DNA from: Sulfurisoma sediminicola
Lineage (GTDB): Bacteria > Pseudomonadota > Gammaproteobacteria > Burkholderiales > Rhodocyclaceae
Direction: 5' to 3'
NCBI RefSeq assembly: GCF_003865015.1
Contig: NZ_BHVV01000001.1
Span: 372,001-436,000, forward strand
DNA: 64,000 bases
This document shows, one piece after another, positions 40,123 to 51,528 of the stretch. Positions within the stretch are counted from its first letter, which is position 1; each line of letters begins with the position of its first letter. A model generated the notes under the pieces. That model did not search any database, was not told the DNA's origin, and saw nothing but the letters and a program-made list of their open reading frames with translations. The position numbers and the translations under genes were made by a program.

Positions 40123-41730
40123 TCAGTTGCTGCCTTTAGCAGGTGCGGTTACTGAGTCCATCACGCGGTCGAGACTGAAGCTGCCGGGTTTCATACGGGG
40201 TGGGAACTCGCGAAAAGACTGTAGAAAGGCGCCCACGTACGCTGCTGCAGGGGCAAACGCAAACATGTGCTCGATGTACCATTTCTGATAGCCCTCCGTG
40301 TTCTCGGCTTCCGCGCGCTCGAACGGGTCCATCCGCAGGTTGGTCAGCAACGGCGCGCGCTGCGCTTCGAAGGGATGCTGCCACGCGCGAAGCCCGACGG
40401 CGGTCTGCTTCAGGAACTGAATTTTGTAGTCGCGGTAGCGCAGTGCGGCGACGCTGCCGTCATCGGTCCAGTAGATGAACGACTCGCGCGGCGATGCCTT
40501 CACGTCGCCCTTGAAGAAAGGAAGCAGGTTGTAGCCGTCGAGATGGACCTTGTAGGTCATATCGCCCACCTTCCGCCCCTTCATCAGGTCTTCCTTGACG
40601 GTCGTGTCGCCCACTGCTGCGAGCAGCGTCGGCATCATGTCCTCATGGGCGCCGATGTCGTTGATGACCGTGCCGGGCTTGATGACACCGGGCCAGCGGA
40701 TGACGGTGGGGACGCGGAAACCACCTTCCCAGGGCGTGTTCTTCTCGCCGCGGAACATCGTCGACCCGCCGTCGGGCCAGGAGAGCATCTCGGCACCGTT
40801 GTCGCTGGAATACATGACGATGGTGTTGTCGTCGACGCCCAACTCCTTGAGCTTGGCCAACAACTGGCCGACATGACCATCGTGTTCAACCATCCCGTCA
40901 GCATAGATGCCGTAGCCCGTCTTTCCCTCCGATTCCTTCTTGAGGTGTGTGAAAACATGCATCCGCGAGGAATTCCACCAGAGGAAGAATGGCTTTCCGT
41001 CCTTCACCGATTTGCTCATGAACTTGATCGCACCGGCGGTGACTTCCTCGTCGATGGTCTCCATGCGCTTCTTTGTGAGCGGACCGGTGTCCTTGCACTT
41101 CTGCTTGCCGACCTTGCCGAACCTCGGGTCGTTGGTCGGATCGTCCTTGTCCGTCGCGAAGCAGTGGAACACGCCGCGCGGGCCGAATTTCGCCTTGAAC
41201 TGAGGGTCCTTCGGATAGTCGACGTGCTCGGGCTCTTCCTCGGCATTCAGGTGGTAGAGGTTGCCAAACCACTCGTCGAACCCGTGGACCGTCGGCAGCA
41301 TGTCGTTGCGATCGCCGAGGTGGTTCTTGCCGAACTGGCCGGTGGCGTAACCCATCGGCTTGAGCAATTCGGCGAGCGTCGGGTCGTCCTTCTTCAGGCC
41401 CTCGGGGGCACCGGGCAGGCCGACCTTGGTTAGGCCGGTTCGGATGGGCGATTGCCCGGTGATGAATGCTGCACGGCCTGCGGTACAGCTTTGCTGGCCG
41501 TACCAGTCCGTGAACAAGGCGCCTTGGTTGGCGATGCTGTCGATGTTGGGTGTCTTGTAGCCCATCATGCCCCTGTTGTAGGCGCTGACGTTGAATTGAC
41601 CAATGTCATCACCCCAAAGGATAAGGATATTGGGTTTTTTCTCTGTTGCTTGCGCCACACTGATCGAGCTGGCCAAAGCCACTACCATGACGGCTAAGCT
41701 TCGGCCCAGCTTGTGCTTGAAGAAATTCAT
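40123..41730 (-). CDS. Formylglycine-dependent sulfatase (arylsulfatase family)
   Basis: Exported hydrolase of sulfate esters, 535 residues, with a Sec signal (GRSLAVMVVALASSISVAQA). The maturation motif is CTAGR with Cys82, fitting the C-x-[PA]-x-R rule for conversion to formylglycine. Metal ligands include Asp41-Asp42 in ILWGDD and the SSDNGAE motif near residue 310. ATG 41728-41730 is preceded by AAGGAAAG; an upstream extension to 41907 covers non-coding leader. A long middle insertion and a large C-terminal domain (from about 390) are present. No sulfatase-maturating enzyme is seen in the window. Substrate unknown. Confidence 0.9.
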   Translation of the reverse strand: MNFFKHKLGRSLAVMVVALASSISVAQATEKKPNILILWGDDIGQFNVSAYNRGMMGYKTPNIDSIANQGALFTDWYGQQSCTAGRAAFITGQSPIRTGLTKVGLPGAPEGLKKDDPTLAELLKPMGYATGQFGKNHLGDRNDMLPTVHGFDEWFGNLYHLNAEEEPEHVDYPKDPQFKAKFGPRGVFHCFATDKDDPTNDPRFGKVGKQKCKDTGPLTKKRMETIDEEVTAGAIKFMSKSVKDGKPFFLWWNSSRMHVFTHLKKESEGKTGYGIYADGMVEHDGHVGQLLAKLKELGVDDNTIVMYSSDNGAEMLSWPDGGSTMFRGEKNTPWEGGFRVPTVIRWPGVIKPGTVINDIGAHEDMMPTLLAAVGDTTVKEDLMKGRKVGDMTYKVHLDGYNLLPFFKGDVKASPRESFIYWTDDGSVAALRYRDYKIQFLKQTAVGLRAWQHPFEAQRAPLLTNLRMDPFERAEAENTEGYQKWYIEHMFAFAPAAAYVGAFLQSFREFPPRMKPGSFSLDRVMDSVTAPAKGSN

Positions 41731-42119
41731 CTTCGGTGTCTTTCCTTGAGTAGTTATGAACGCAAAAACGCACTTCCTGTTTGGAAGTGCCGAGTGTTTA
41801 TAAGGTAGCACAGTTCGTATTGCGCTATTTTTCGGTGCTGCTATGCCCGGTTGCGGCCGGCTGCCGGAGTACGGCCCGACGCAATCAATGGCCGTTGTCC
41901 GCTGCATTGCCGACCTACAATCTCAAAACCCCATTCCGAATTCTGAATGGCGGCTTCAGAATTGTCGGCCAGCGCAGCGAAAGTCAGCTTTCTATTACCG
42001 CCAGCGGCGGCTTAGGGCGTGAACCGCCAGCCAAGCTCGTCTTCAGCGGTCATTGAATAAAGTCGGCGCTGGCGACACGGCGCCCATGGGCACGATCGCG
42101 CCGCTGCCAGTCCTTGGCC
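41731..42119. other. 389-bp intergenic region upstream of the sulfatase gene
   Basis: No credible gene. It holds a perfect hairpin at 41770-41790 (separate entry), a TATAAA on the minus strand at 41802-41797 that could be the sulfatase -10, and a second inverted repeat ATTCTGAA (41941-41948) with TTCAGAAT (41956-41963). The rest, up to the end of the second phosphorylase gene, shows nothing I can name. Confidence 0.6.
41765..41790 (-). promoter_or_regulatory. Hairpin with T-run in the sulfatase 5' leader
   Basis: On the minus strand GCACTTCC (41790-41783) pairs perfectly with GGAAGTGC (41777-41770) across a 5-nt loop, then GTTTTTG. It is 40 nt upstream of the sulfatase ATG and 330 nt past the phosphorylase stop, so it may be the phosphorylase terminator, an attenuator, or a stabilising 5' stem. 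Confidence 0.6.
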
Positions 42120-44642
<2,523 letters not shown>

Positions 44643-44655
44643 GGGCGCTCGCAGG

Positions 44656-45153
44656 TCAGGAGAAAAGCCGGCGCAGGCCGGCAAGGTAGGCAGGGGCTTC
44701 GGCCGCGTTCTCCGCCGGCGCCCAGGGCGCGCGCTCGGCCTCGGTCAGCGGCAGGTAGGGACCGGACTTGGCCTCGAGGAAGACGGTGCCCGGCTCGAAG
44801 GCGAAGACCGTGTGCCAGGTGCCATGGGGAATGTCGATGCCAAGCACCGTATCGGCAGCGCGCCCCGAAGGAAGTACCCCTGGGGTGCCGACTATTTGCG
44901 TCAGCGTCACCTGGCCGGCATCGTCGAAAACGACCAGCGCCAGCGTGCCGCGCAACACCACCATGGTCTCGTCCTTGGCCGGATCGAGGTGGCGATGCGG
45001 CGCGATGTAGGAGCCGGGCTCGATGGCGTTGAGCAGGCGGTGGGCAGGATAGTCGTCGCGCGGATGGAAGTTGCGGTTCTTGCGCCCCCGCGGGGCGGTG
45101 CGGGCTTCGGCACTGACCTCGTCGAGCAGCGCGGTATCGATCAAGCGGATCAT
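44656..45153 (-). CDS. WbuC-family cupin-fold metalloprotein
   Basis: A 165-residue cupin. Start ATG 45151-45153 overlaps the dnaE stop by 4 bp (ATGA), so translation is coupled to dnaE. Metal-binding histidines appear in YIAPHRHLDPAKDETMVVLRG and in the second cupin motif PHGTWHTVFA. Conserved blocks RNFHPRDDYPAHRLLNAIEPGSY are typical of WbuC proteins, known from O-antigen loci but also found widely outside them. No enzymatic activity is established to my knowledge. No polysaccharide-export genes are nearby. Confidence 0.85.
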   Translation of the reverse strand: MIRLIDTALLDEVSAEARTAPRGRKNRNFHPRDDYPAHRLLNAIEPGSYIAPHRHLDPAKDETMVVLRGTLALVVFDDAGQVTLTQIVGTPGVLPSGRAADTVLGIDIPHGTWHTVFAFEPGTVFLEAKSGPYLPLTEAERAPWAPAENAAEAPAYLAGLRRLFS

Positions 45154-48100
45154 GGATAGATCACTTTCACGTTCTCGGACGACAGCCATTCGACCAATCC
45201 GTCGAGCAGCCCATCGTCGAGGCGCACCCGCCAGGACTCGGGCAGCAGCAGTTCGGCCGCGGCATCGGTATTGCGATAGCACAGCCGCACCGGACAGCCG
45301 CCGCTGCGATAGGGGGCGAGGAGCGCCTGCAGCTTGCCGGCGGTTTCGGCACGGGAGCCGCCGTTGAGCGAGAGCTGCAACAGGCGCGCGTAGCGGCCGC
45401 GCGCCTCACCCATGGTGAGCAGGCGGTCGGCGGTGACGCGCAAGCCGCCGCTGTAGTCGTCGCGGCCGACCTTGCCTTCGACCAGCAGCAGCTCGTCTTC
45501 CCTGATCTTGTTGCGCTCGGCTTCCCACAGCTCGTTGAACACCGTCAGCTCGACCTGCGCCGCGCCGTCGTCGAGGGTGATGATGGCCATCTTGCCGCGG
45601 CGGGTCATTTGGGTGCGCGTGGCCAGCACCACGCCGGCGAGCAGTTGCGGGTCCCGTTGCGCCTCGATCTGTCCGAGGCCGCGCTTGACGAAGCTCGCCA
45701 GCTCGGCACGGTAGGCGTTGAACGGATGGCCGGAGAGGAAGAATCCGAGCGCGGTCTTTTCCTGCAACAGGCGCTCGCGCTCGCCCCACGGCGCGGCCTC
45801 GACATAGCTGACCGGGGCGGCGCCGCCGCCGTCGGCCATGTCGAACAGGCCGCCCTGCAGGACGTTGCGCTCGGCCTGCTCGGCCGCCTCCAGCGCGATG
45901 CCGACCGATGCCAGCATCTTCGCGCGGTGGGCATCGAGGGCATCGAAAGCGCCGGCACGGACGAGCGCCTCGACGACGCGGCGATTGACCACGCGCTTGT
46001 CGATGCGGCGGCAGAAGTCGAAGAGGTCGGCGAACGGCCCGGCTTCGCGCGCCTTGAGGATCGCGCCAAGCGCCGACTCGCCGGTGCCCTTGATCGCGCC
46101 GAGGCCGTAGCGGATGGTCGTCGCATCGACCGGCTCGAAGCGGATGCCGCCGTGGTTGATGTCGGGCGGCAGGAAGGCCAGCCCGTTGTCCCTGGCGTCG
46201 TTGAAGAAGAACTGCACCTTGTCGGTGTTGGCCATTTCCGACGACAGCGTCGCCGCGACGAAGGCCGCCGGGTAGTGGCACTTGAGCCATGCCGTCTGGT
46301 AGGCGACCAGCGAGTAGGCGGCGGCGTGCGACTTGTTGAAGCCGTAGCCGGCGAACTTCTCCATGGTGTCGAAGATCTCGTTGGCCTTGTCCGGGAGGAT
46401 GGCGTTCCCGGCCGCGCCCTTGACGAAGATCTCCCGCTGCTGCGCCATCTCCTCGGGCTTCTTCTTGCCCATGGCGCGGCGCAGCAGGTCGGCACCGCCG
46501 AGCGAATAGTTCGCCGCGACCTGCGCCGTCTGCATCACCTGCTCCTGATACACCATGATGCCGTAGGTGGTGGCGAGCACGGGCTCAAGGCTGGGATGCG
46601 GATAGACCACGCGCTCGCGGCCGTGCTTGCGGGCGATGAAGGTCGGGATGAAGTCCATCGGCCCCGGCCGGTAGAGGGCGTTAAGGGCGATCAGGTCCTC
46701 GAGGCGGTCGGGCCGCGCCTGCACCAGCGTGTCCTTCATGCCGCCGGATTCGAACTGGAACACCGCCGTGGTGTTGGCGGTCTTGAAGACCTTGTCGTAG
46801 GTTTCCTTGTCGTCGAGCGGCAGCGCGTCGAGGTCGATGTCCACGCCATGCACGCGTTTCACCGACTTCACCGCCTCGTCGAGAATGGTCAGCGTGCGCA
46901 GGCCGAGGAAGTCGAACTTGACCAGGCCCGCCTTCTCGACATCGTCCTTGTCGAATTGCGACACCACCGATTCGGCGCCGCCGGTGGCCGAGTAGAGCGG
47001 GCAGAAGTCGGTGAGCTTGCCCGGCGCGATCAGCACGCCGCCGGCGTGCATGCCGACGTTGCGCGTCAGCCCCTCGAGCTTGACGGCCAGGGTCCACAGC
47101 TGCTTCAACTCCTCTTCGCGCTCGACGCGATCGACGAGCAGCGGCTCGGCTTCGCGCGCCTTCTCCAGCGTGATGCCGAGTTCGTTGGGGATCAGCTTGG
47201 CGAACTGGTCGACGAAGTTGAACGGCAGGTCGAGCACGCGGCCGACGTCGCGGATCACCGCCTTGGCCGCCATGGTGCCGAAGGTGGCGATCTGCGACAC
47301 GGCGTGGCCACCGTACTTGTCCTTGACGTACTGGATGACGCGATCGCGCCCTTCCTGGCAGAAGTCGATGTCGAAGTCCGGCATCGACACCCGCTCGGGA
47401 TTGAGGAAACGCTCGAACAGCAGCTCGTAGCGGATCGGGTCGAGGTCGGTGATATTGAGGCTGTAGGCCACCAGCGAACCGGCGCCGGAGCCGCGGCCGG
47501 GCCCCACCGGCACGCCGTTGTTCTTGGCCCAGTTGATGAAGTCGGCGACGATCAGGAAGTAGCCGGGAAAGCCCATCTGCTGGATGGTCTTGATCTCGAA
47601 CTCGAGGCGCTCGGCGTACTGCGGGCGCCGACTTTCCCGCTCCGCCGCATCGGGGAACAGCCGCGCCAAGCGCACTTCGAGCCCGGCGCGCGACTCGTTG
47701 GCGAGATGCTCGTCGAGCGTGACGCCGTCAGGCGTCGGGAACGGCGGCAGGAAGTTCTTGCCGAGCTGCACCGTCAGGTTGCAGCGCCGCGCGATCTCCA
47801 CCGAGTTCTCCAGTGCCTCGGGCAGGTCGGCGAACATTTCGGCCATCTCGGCCTGGGTCTTGAAGTACTGCTCCGCGGAAAACACCTTGGGCCGGCGCGT
47901 GTCGGCCAGGACGTAACCCTCGGCGATGCAGACGCGCGCCTCGTGGGCGGTGAAGTCGTCGCGCGCGAGGAACTGCACCGGATGGGTCGCCACCAGCGGC
48001 AGGCCGAGACGGCCGGCGAGCTGAACGCTCTGCTGCACCAGCGGTTCCGTGTTGCCGCCGCCGCAGCGCTGCACCTCGAGATAGAAGCTGTCGGGGAAGA

Positions 48101-48590
48101 GTCGGGCCCATTCCTGCGCCCGCGCCTCGGCGCGGTCGTTCTTGCCGGCCAGCAGGGCCTGGCCGATGTCGCCGAGGGCCGCGCCCGACAGCGCGATCAG
48201 GCCGCCGTTGTCGCCGCCGGCGAACATCGCCGGCGTGATCTCGGCGCGACCATGGCGACGCGGGGTGAGTTGCGCCGCCGACAGCAGCTCGCACAGCCGC
48301 AGATAGCCGGCGCGGTTCTTCGCCAGCAGCAGCAGGCGCGAGGGCGGATCACGCTCCGCGCCGTCGCCCGCGGCAACCCAGACGTCGGCGCCGATGACAG
48401 GCTTGACCCCGGCGCCGCGCGCCGCGGTGTAGAACTTGACCATGCCGAAGAGATTGCCGAGGTCGGTCAGCGCCAGCGCCGGCATGCCGTCCGCCACCGC
48501 CGTCCGGATCGCGTCATCGATGCGGGTCAGGCCGTCGGTGATCGAGTACTCACTGTGGAGGCGGAGGTGGACGAAGCGCGGAGCAGGCAT
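45150..48590 (-). CDS. dnaE: DNA polymerase III alpha subunit
   Basis: Replicative polymerase catalytic subunit, 1146 residues, matching DnaE1 length. The N-terminal PHP domain begins HLRLHSEYSITDG; the catalytic aspartates are in MPDFDIDFCQEGRDRVIQYV near residues 404-406, with GPGRGSGAGSLVAYSL upstream. The OB-fold (VLATRTQMTRRGKMAIITLDD) and a C-terminal region ending KVIYP complete it. The stop overlaps the cupin gene start. A long uninterrupted reading frame on the opposite strand is a composition artefact. Confidence 0.98.
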   Translation of the reverse strand: MPAPRFVHLRLHSEYSITDGLTRIDDAIRTAVADGMPALALTDLGNLFGMVKFYTAARGAGVKPVIGADVWVAAGDGAERDPPSRLLLLAKNRAGYLRLCELLSAAQLTPRRHGRAEITPAMFAGGDNGGLIALSGAALGDIGQALLAGKNDRAEARAQEWARLFPDSFYLEVQRCGGGNTEPLVQQSVQLAGRLGLPLVATHPVQFLARDDFTAHEARVCIAEGYVLADTRRPKVFSAEQYFKTQAEMAEMFADLPEALENSVEIARRCNLTVQLGKNFLPPFPTPDGVTLDEHLANESRAGLEVRLARLFPDAAERESRRPQYAERLEFEIKTIQQMGFPGYFLIVADFINWAKNNGVPVGPGRGSGAGSLVAYSLNITDLDPIRYELLFERFLNPERVSMPDFDIDFCQEGRDRVIQYVKDKYGGHAVSQIATFGTMAAKAVIRDVGRVLDLPFNFVDQFAKLIPNELGITLEKAREAEPLLVDRVEREEELKQLWTLAVKLEGLTRNVGMHAGGVLIAPGKLTDFCPLYSATGGAESVVSQFDKDDVEKAGLVKFDFLGLRTLTILDEAVKSVKRVHGVDIDLDALPLDDKETYDKVFKTANTTAVFQFESGGMKDTLVQARPDRLEDLIALNALYRPGPMDFIPTFIARKHGRERVVYPHPSLEPVLATTYGIMVYQEQVMQTAQVAANYSLGGADLLRRAMGKKKPEEMAQQREIFVKGAAGNAILPDKANEIFDTMEKFAGYGFNKSHAAAYSLVAYQTAWLKCHYPAAFVAATLSSEMANTDKVQFFFNDARDNGLAFLPPDINHGGIRFEPVDATTIRYGLGAIKGTGESALGAILKAREAGPFADLFDFCRRIDKRVVNRRVVEALVRAGAFDALDAHRAKMLASVGIALEAAEQAERNVLQGGLFDMADGGGAAPVSYVEAAPWGERERLLQEKTALGFFLSGHPFNAYRAELASFVKRGLGQIEAQRDPQLLAGVVLATRTQMTRRGKMAIITLDDGAAQVELTVFNELWEAERNKIREDELLLVEGKVGRDDYSGGLRVTADRLLTMGEARGRYARLLQLSLNGGSRAETAGKLQALLAPYRSGGCPVRLCYRNTDAAAELLLPESWRVRLDDGLLDGLVEWLSSENVKVIYP

Positions 48591-48768
48591 GGAGCCGGAA
48601 TTTTACCCCCGGCATTTGCGCCGGCCATCAGCAACACTTATACGCGATTAGCGGCGGCGCGCCCCGGTTCTTCCGCGGTGAACACCCGCCCGCTGCAGAC
48701 GAGCCCAATTCCTCATTTGCGTTTAGACTCGCGCCGAGTAACGTGCATTACGCCAAGGGAGAGACTTC

Positions 48769-49026
48769 ATGACGCACCAGCAAAACCGCCTGCTCGTGGG
48801 CATCGCCATCTGCCTCTTGTCGTCGATCGCCGTCGCGGCGGCTCCGACCGACGCCAAGGCGCCAGTCGCCGCGGCGCCGGCGCCGGAAGCCAAGCTCGCC
48901 ACTGCGCCGGAAGCCGCGCCGGCGCAGCAGGCGAGGAAACGCGTCCACACCGGCAGCGACGCGCGCAAGTGCCTCAAGCAGCCCGACAATAAGGGCGTTC
49001 GCCGCTGCGCCGAAAAATTCCGCTGA
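48769..49026 (+). CDS. Small secreted Ala/Pro-rich protein
   Basis: An 85-residue product with a signal peptide (RLLVGIAICLLSSIAVAAA), an Ala/Pro/Lys-rich middle of about 30 residues, and a basic C-terminal segment (RKRVHTGSDARKCLKQPDNK then RCAEKFR) with two cysteines that could form a disulfide. GGGAGAG lies upstream of the ATG. No family recognised; the C-terminal module of Cys-Leu-Lys and a second Cys about 15 residues later recalls small periplasmic proteins of betaproteobacteria, but that is weak. Confidence 0.6.
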   Translation: MTHQQNRLLVGIAICLLSSIAVAAAPTDAKAPVAAAPAPEAKLATAPEAAPAQQARKRVHTGSDARKCLKQPDNKGVRRCAEKFR

Positions 49027-49044
49027 CGCTGTCGCAGCGCCGCC

Positions 49045-49671
49045 TCAGGCCGATTCAGCCCAGGCCGTAAGCGGCTGCCACTGTTCCCAGTCCTGTGCGG
49101 CGCGCGAGGCCGGCATCTCGAAGATGGTGAGGCCGTGGGCGGCCGCCTGGACGTAGTTCTGGGTATCGCGCAGATAAGCCAGCACCGGCAAGCCGCGCCC
49201 GGCGAGGAAGCGCTCGAGCTCGCCGGCCGCGCGGGTGCGCGCATCGACGCGCATGCCGACCACGGCGACGAAGGCGTGCTGCTTGCGGATTTCCTTTTCC
49301 TCCAGCAGCAGGTCGAGGAAATGCTGGGTGGCGAGGATGTCGAAGATCGAGGGCTGCAGCGGCACGATCACGCGGTTCACCAGCTTGAGTACCTGAGCCA
49401 GCTTCTTGCCGTGCAGTCCCGCCGGCGTGTCGAGCACGACGTGGGTCGTCTCCTTCGGCGGCCGCGCCGGACGGTCCGCCTCGATCTCCCAAGTGGCGAT
49501 GCGCGGCAGGCCGGGTGGCCGGATCTTCAGCCACTCGCGCGCAGACTGCTGGCGGTCGATGTCGCCGAGCATCACCGCGCGGCCCTGCCGCGCGAACCAG
49601 CCGGCGAGGTTCGTGGCGAGCGTGCTCTTGCCGCAGCCGCCCTTGGGATTCGCGATGAGGAAGGAGTGCAT
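49045..49671 (-). CDS. ParA/MinD-like P-loop ATPase, no ParB partner
   Basis: A 208-residue deviant-Walker ATPase. The loop ANPKGGCGKST at residues 7-17 has the signature lysine, GDIDRQQSA follows as the A' region, and VVLDTPAGLHGKKL gives Walker B. Start ATG 49669-49671 puts the P-loop at the N-terminus as in ParA/Soj. There is no parB or parS-like site visible, so chromosome or plasmid partition is not implied; orphan ParA-like proteins often position other cellular cargo. Adjacent genes give no clue to the cargo. Confidence 0.85.
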   Translation of the reverse strand: MHSFLIANPKGGCGKSTLATNLAGWFARQGRAVMLGDIDRQQSAREWLKIRPPGLPRIATWEIEADRPARPPKETTHVVLDTPAGLHGKKLAQVLKLVNRVIVPLQPSIFDILATQHFLDLLLEEKEIRKQHAFVAVVGMRVDARTRAAGELERFLAGRGLPVLAYLRDTQNYVQAAAHGLTIFEMPASRAAQDWEQWQPLTAWAESA

Positions 49672-49852
49672 GGGGCCTATGATACCGGGCCGCGGGCGGA
49701 GACGGCATCGAGGACGATCCGCCTGATCAGCGGCGCGCGCATGCGCCACAGCACGATGAAGCAGCCAAAGTGCCCTTTTCGAGATTCATGCTGCCGCCGG
49801 CTTCCAGCCGATCAGGGGCAATGGCGACGCCGCCGGCCAAAAATTCATTTTC

Positions 49853-49866
49853 TTGATCGTGATCAC
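49853..49866. promoter_or_regulatory. FNR/Anr-type operator before the hemerythrin-like gene
   Basis: TTGAT-CGTG-ATCAC matches the FNR consensus TTGAT-N4-ATCAA with one mismatch. Its centre is about 42 bp upstream of the start site expected from the -10 TAATGT at 49890-49895, the geometry of a class II activated promoter. Confidence 0.65.
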
Positions 49867-49934
49867 TTACCTATGCTGCCGGAATTTGCTAATGTAATAT
49901 TTGATCGGAATTTTCATTCCATTGGAGAAGCGCC

Positions 49935-50477
49935 ATGTTCCTCTTTGACAAGCTGTTCGGCAAGAAAGAAGCGGCTCCCACGACCGGCCTGCCCGCCACG
50001 ACACCGGGCGCCGCTTCGGCCAGGCCGCAGGCAAGCGCACCCGGCACCGGCATTCGTCACGATCCACGACTGATCGAAGCGCTCAAGGAAGACCACCGCC
50101 TGCTGCTCGACATCTACACGGCCATCGACGCCGCCCGGCGCACCGAAGACCTGCTCAGCGTGCAGACTCGGCTCGGCCAGTTCCGCATGGTGCTGCAGGA
50201 TCACCTGCTCAAGGAGAACGTGCGGCTCTATGTCTATCTCGAGCACGTGCTGAGGGGCGATTCCGTCAGCCACGAGCTGATGCACGAGTTCCGCCACGAG
50301 ATGGATGGCATCGGCCGCGTGGTGGTCGGTTTCCTCAGCAAGTACCGGGAGATCGGCATCCATCCCGAACTCGCGGCCGAATTCGCCACGGACTTCGCCG
50401 CGATCGGCCAGGCGCTGGTCGCGCGCATCCGCCGCGAGGAAGACACCCTCTACCCGATGTACGCGCCGCTGGCCTGA
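49935..50477 (+). CDS. Hemerythrin-like (HHE) domain protein
   Basis: A 180-residue cytosolic protein with a Pro/Ala-rich N-terminal tail (residues 12-40) followed by a four-helix HHE-type domain. Metal-ligand candidates are His in KEDHRLLL, the HxxxE pair in DHLLKEN, HELMHEFRHEMD, and the REEDTLYPMY helix, where a histidine common in other family members is replaced by Arg. Such proteins bind a di-iron site for oxygen or NO sensing or repair. GGAGAAG precedes the ATG. The FNR-type box upstream suggests induction at low oxygen. Confidence 0.82.
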   Translation: MFLFDKLFGKKEAAPTTGLPATTPGAASARPQASAPGTGIRHDPRLIEALKEDHRLLLDIYTAIDAARRTEDLLSVQTRLGQFRMVLQDHLLKENVRLYVYLEHVLRGDSVSHELMHEFRHEMDGIGRVVVGFLSKYREIGIHPELAAEFATDFAAIGQALVARIRREEDTLYPMYAPLA

Positions 50478-50490
50478 GGCGGCGCGGCGG

Positions 50491-51465
50491 TCAGGGCAGC
50501 AACACGGTCGATCCCGTGGTGCGGCGCGCCTCGAGGTCGATGTGCGCCCGGGCCGCATCCTTGAGGGCGTAGGTCTGGTTGACCTCGATCTTCACCTTGC
50601 CCGAAGTCACGACGTCGAACAGCTCGCCGGCCATCTGCACCAGGTCGGTGCGCTTGGCCGTGTAGGTGAATAGCGTCGGCCGCGTCAGGAACAGCGAACC
50701 GCGCTTGGACAGATCCTGGGTGTCGACCGGCGCCACCGGCCCCGACGACTGGCCGAAGGTGACCATCATGCCCAGCGGGCGCAGGCAGTCGAGCGACTTG
50801 GCGAAGGTGTCGGCGCCGACCGAATCGTAGACCACCGGCACGCCGGAGCCGGCGGTGATTTCCCTGACGCGCTCGACGAAGTTCTCGCGGTTATAGACGA
50901 TCGGGTGGTCGCAGCCATGGGCCTTCGCCAGCGCAGCCTTTTCGTCCGAACCGACCGTGCCGATGACGGTCGCGCCCAGCGCCTTGGCCCACTGGCAGAC
51001 GATCAGCCCGACCCCGCCGGCGGCGGCCTGGATCAGGATGGTGTCGCCGGGCTGCACGCGGTAGGTGCGGCGCAACAGGTACTGCGCGGTCATGCCCTGC
51101 AGCATCATCGCCGCGGCCGTCTTCATGTCGATGGCGTCCGGCAGCTTCACCAGCCGGTCGGCCGGGATGTTGCGCGCCTCGGCGTAGGCGCCCACCGGCC
51201 CGCCGGCATAGGCGACTCGATCGCCGGCCTTGACCTCGGTCACCGCGCTGCCCACTGCCTCGACCACGCCGGCACCCTCAAGGCCGATGCCGGAGGGCAG
51301 GCCGATCGGGTAGCGGCCGGTGCGGTAATAGACGTCGATGAAGTTGAGGCCGACCGCGGAGTGAGCGACCCGCGCCTCGTTGGGTGCAGGCGCCGGCACC
51401 TCGACCTCTTCCCAGCGCAGCACTTCCGGCCCGCCGGCCTGGTGGAATCGGATGGCGTGAGTCAT
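50491..51465 (-). CDS. qor: NADPH:quinone oxidoreductase, zeta-crystallin type
   Basis: Zinc-free medium-chain reductase, 324 residues. The N-terminal segment AIRFHQAGGPEVLRWEEVEVP and the nucleotide loop AAAGGVGLIVCQWAKALGATVIGTV are those of the QOR/CryZ family, which reduces quinones with NADPH. YYRTGRYPIGLPSGIGLEGAG is diagnostic. The start is ATG 51463-51465, with GGAG 6 nt upstream. It is a single gene, converging on the hemerythrin-like gene with a 13-bp gap. Confidence 0.93.
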   Translation of the reverse strand: MTHAIRFHQAGGPEVLRWEEVEVPAPAPNEARVAHSAVGLNFIDVYYRTGRYPIGLPSGIGLEGAGVVEAVGSAVTEVKAGDRVAYAGGPVGAYAEARNIPADRLVKLPDAIDMKTAAAMMLQGMTAQYLLRRTYRVQPGDTILIQAAAGGVGLIVCQWAKALGATVIGTVGSDEKAALAKAHGCDHPIVYNRENFVERVREITAGSGVPVVYDSVGADTFAKSLDCLRPLGMMVTFGQSSGPVAPVDTQDLSKRGSLFLTRPTLFTYTAKRTDLVQMAGELFDVVTSGKVKIEVNQTYALKDAARAHIDLEARRTTGSTVLLP

Positions 51466-51528
51466 GGAGTCTCCGCGGGTTTCCCGGATGGCAAGGGACG
51501 CAAACTGCACTGATAGTCGATACGATTT

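Noticed and set aside
49045-49671. Plasmid or chromosome partition locus
   Set aside because: The ParA-like ATPase has no parB neighbour and no parS-like site, so a partition system is not supported.
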